Below, in pieces: positions 5,550 through 6,105 of a stretch of 6,105 nt of DNA (positions are counted from its first letter, which is position 1; every line of letters starts with the position of its first letter). Under the pieces are notes generated by a model. It did no database searches, had not been told where the DNA came from, and saw nothing but the letters and a program-made list of their open reading frames with translations. The position numbers and the translations under genes are program-made. Source of the DNA: Coriobacteriales bacterium (GTDB lineage Bacteria; Actinomycetota; Coriobacteriia; Coriobacteriales; UBA8131); the NCBI GenBank assembly GCA_031263665.1, contig JAISFJ010000144.1, positions 1 to 6,105 on the forward strand, read 5' to 3'.

Positions 5550-6105
5550 ATGAAAGACACGATAGCACAAGCAACCGCGGGTAACGGCAAAAATGCCAAT
5601 AACTGCGGCAGCGACGATTTTGCCGAGCGGCTCGCCCGCCTACGGAGCGTGTTGCGCGGCAGCAAACGGGTGGTATTCTTCGGAGGCGCGGGGGTCTCAA
5701 CAGAAAGCGGTATCCCCGATTTTCGCAGCAAAGACGGCCTCTATAATCAACACTATGCCTACCCTCCTGAGGTGATGCTGAGCCGTGATTTTTTTTGGAG
5801 TCATACTGCGGAGTTTTTTCGGTTCCACCGAGAAAAGGTCATCACACCGGCACTGGCCGCAAAGCCCAACGCTGCTCACCAGACTCTCGCTGAGCTGGAA
5901 AAAGACGGGCACCTCATCGCGAGGGTAACCCAAAACATCGACGGCCTGCACCAGGCGGCGGGCTCACAGAACGTACTTGAGCTGCACGGTAACATCCATC
6001 GCAACTTCTGCGAACACTGCCAGGCTTTCTATCCTGTCGAAGAACTACTCACCTTGCTGGATGACAGCGAAGTCCCCCACTGCACAACGCCCGGTTGCGA
6101 CGGCA
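5550..6105 (+). CDS. cobB: NAD-dependent protein deacylase (sirtuin, Sir2/CobB family), 3' end outside window
   Basis: The enzyme removes acetyl or other acyl groups from protein lysines in the cytoplasm, consuming NAD and releasing nicotinamide and O-acyl-ADP-ribose. The 185 codons present cover the N-terminal Rossmann core and the start of the zinc module: FFGGAGVSTESGIPDFRS (43-60, NAD binding), TQNID (127-131), the catalytic His146 in LELHGN, a first zinc pair Cys154-x2-Cys157 and a second pair Cys178-x4-Cys183. The rest, normally 60-80 residues, is beyond the window. The ATG at 5550 has AAGGAG (5540-5545) four bases upstream. A polar 23-residue extension precedes the core. No lesions are visible. 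The gene symbol follows the bacterial sirtuin convention; substrate class is not readable from this part. Confidence 0.93.
   Translation, partial: MKDTIAQATAGNGKNANNCGSDDFAERLARLRSVLRGSKRVVFFGGAGVSTESGIPDFRSKDGLYNQHYAYPPEVMLSRDFFWSHTAEFFRFHREKVITPALAAKPNAAHQTLAELEKDGHLIARVTQNIDGLHQAAGSQNVLELHGNIHRNFCEHCQAFYPVEELLTLLDDSEVPHCTTPGCDG

Noticed and set aside
1..6105. CRISPR array, tRNA or rRNA genes
   Set aside because: No regularly spaced repeats of CRISPR length, no cloverleaf-like sequence with TTCGA-type loops in the right arrangement, and no rRNA-like segments were seen.

Overview
The window is about 6.1 kb of bacterial accessory DNA. The proteins point to an anaerobic Coriobacteriia, probably an Eggerthellaceae-like actinobacterium. 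The clues are a LuxR-type helix-turn-helix C-terminus with the GTVKTHVSNLYKKLNVHSRKE signature, a decayed TorD-type molybdoenzyme chaperone beside it, and a sirtuin carrying the YAYPPEVMLS segment. This taxonomic call is inference from remembered family sequences, not from a search.

Layout: (1) 1-150 holds a hairpin and short repeats around GAACCGTC, a signature I associate with the flanks of REP-type Y1 transposases. (2) 249-877, minus strand, is a MazE/MazF toxin-antitoxin operon with overlapping genes and an imperfect palindrome over its likely promoter. (3) 1063-3035, plus strand, is a surface lipoprotein gene (signal peptide, Cys linker, carbohydrate-binding-like domain, six-hairpin glycosidase-like domain). 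A single in-frame TAG at 1620-1622 interrupts it; the frame is otherwise fully open. (4) 3044-3463 is a gene graveyard. The 3' end of a luxR-type regulator (minus) and the 3' end of a torD-like chaperone (plus) are joined head-to-head with both 5' ends missing, as if one deletion removed the middle of a divergent regulator/molybdoenzyme-chaperone pair. The torD remnant also has a frameshift. (5) 3506-4672, minus strand, is an intact AAA_14/DUF4143 ATPase with a good promoter at 4721-4749. (6) 4673-5549 has no convincing gene. It contains a 75-bp long-armed hairpin with internal direct repeats, a 291-bp segment bracketed by perfect 16-bp inverted repeats with a further stem inside it, a C10 run and a duplicated TATACT box. 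(7) 5550-6105, plus strand, is the N-terminal 185 codons of an NAD-dependent protein deacylase (sirtuin), cut by the window end.

The genes do not form one pathway. The picture is a genome-plasticity region: a toxin-antitoxin module, a mobile-element footprint, a deletion scar, structured repeats and a stand-alone DUF4143 ATPase, set among two chromosomal-type genes (the lipoprotein and the sirtuin). The points most worth following are the single amber codon in the lipoprotein gene, the luxR/torD deletion junction, and the two structured repeat elements at 4796-4870 and 5101-5391. I see no firm evidence for a new multi-gene system.
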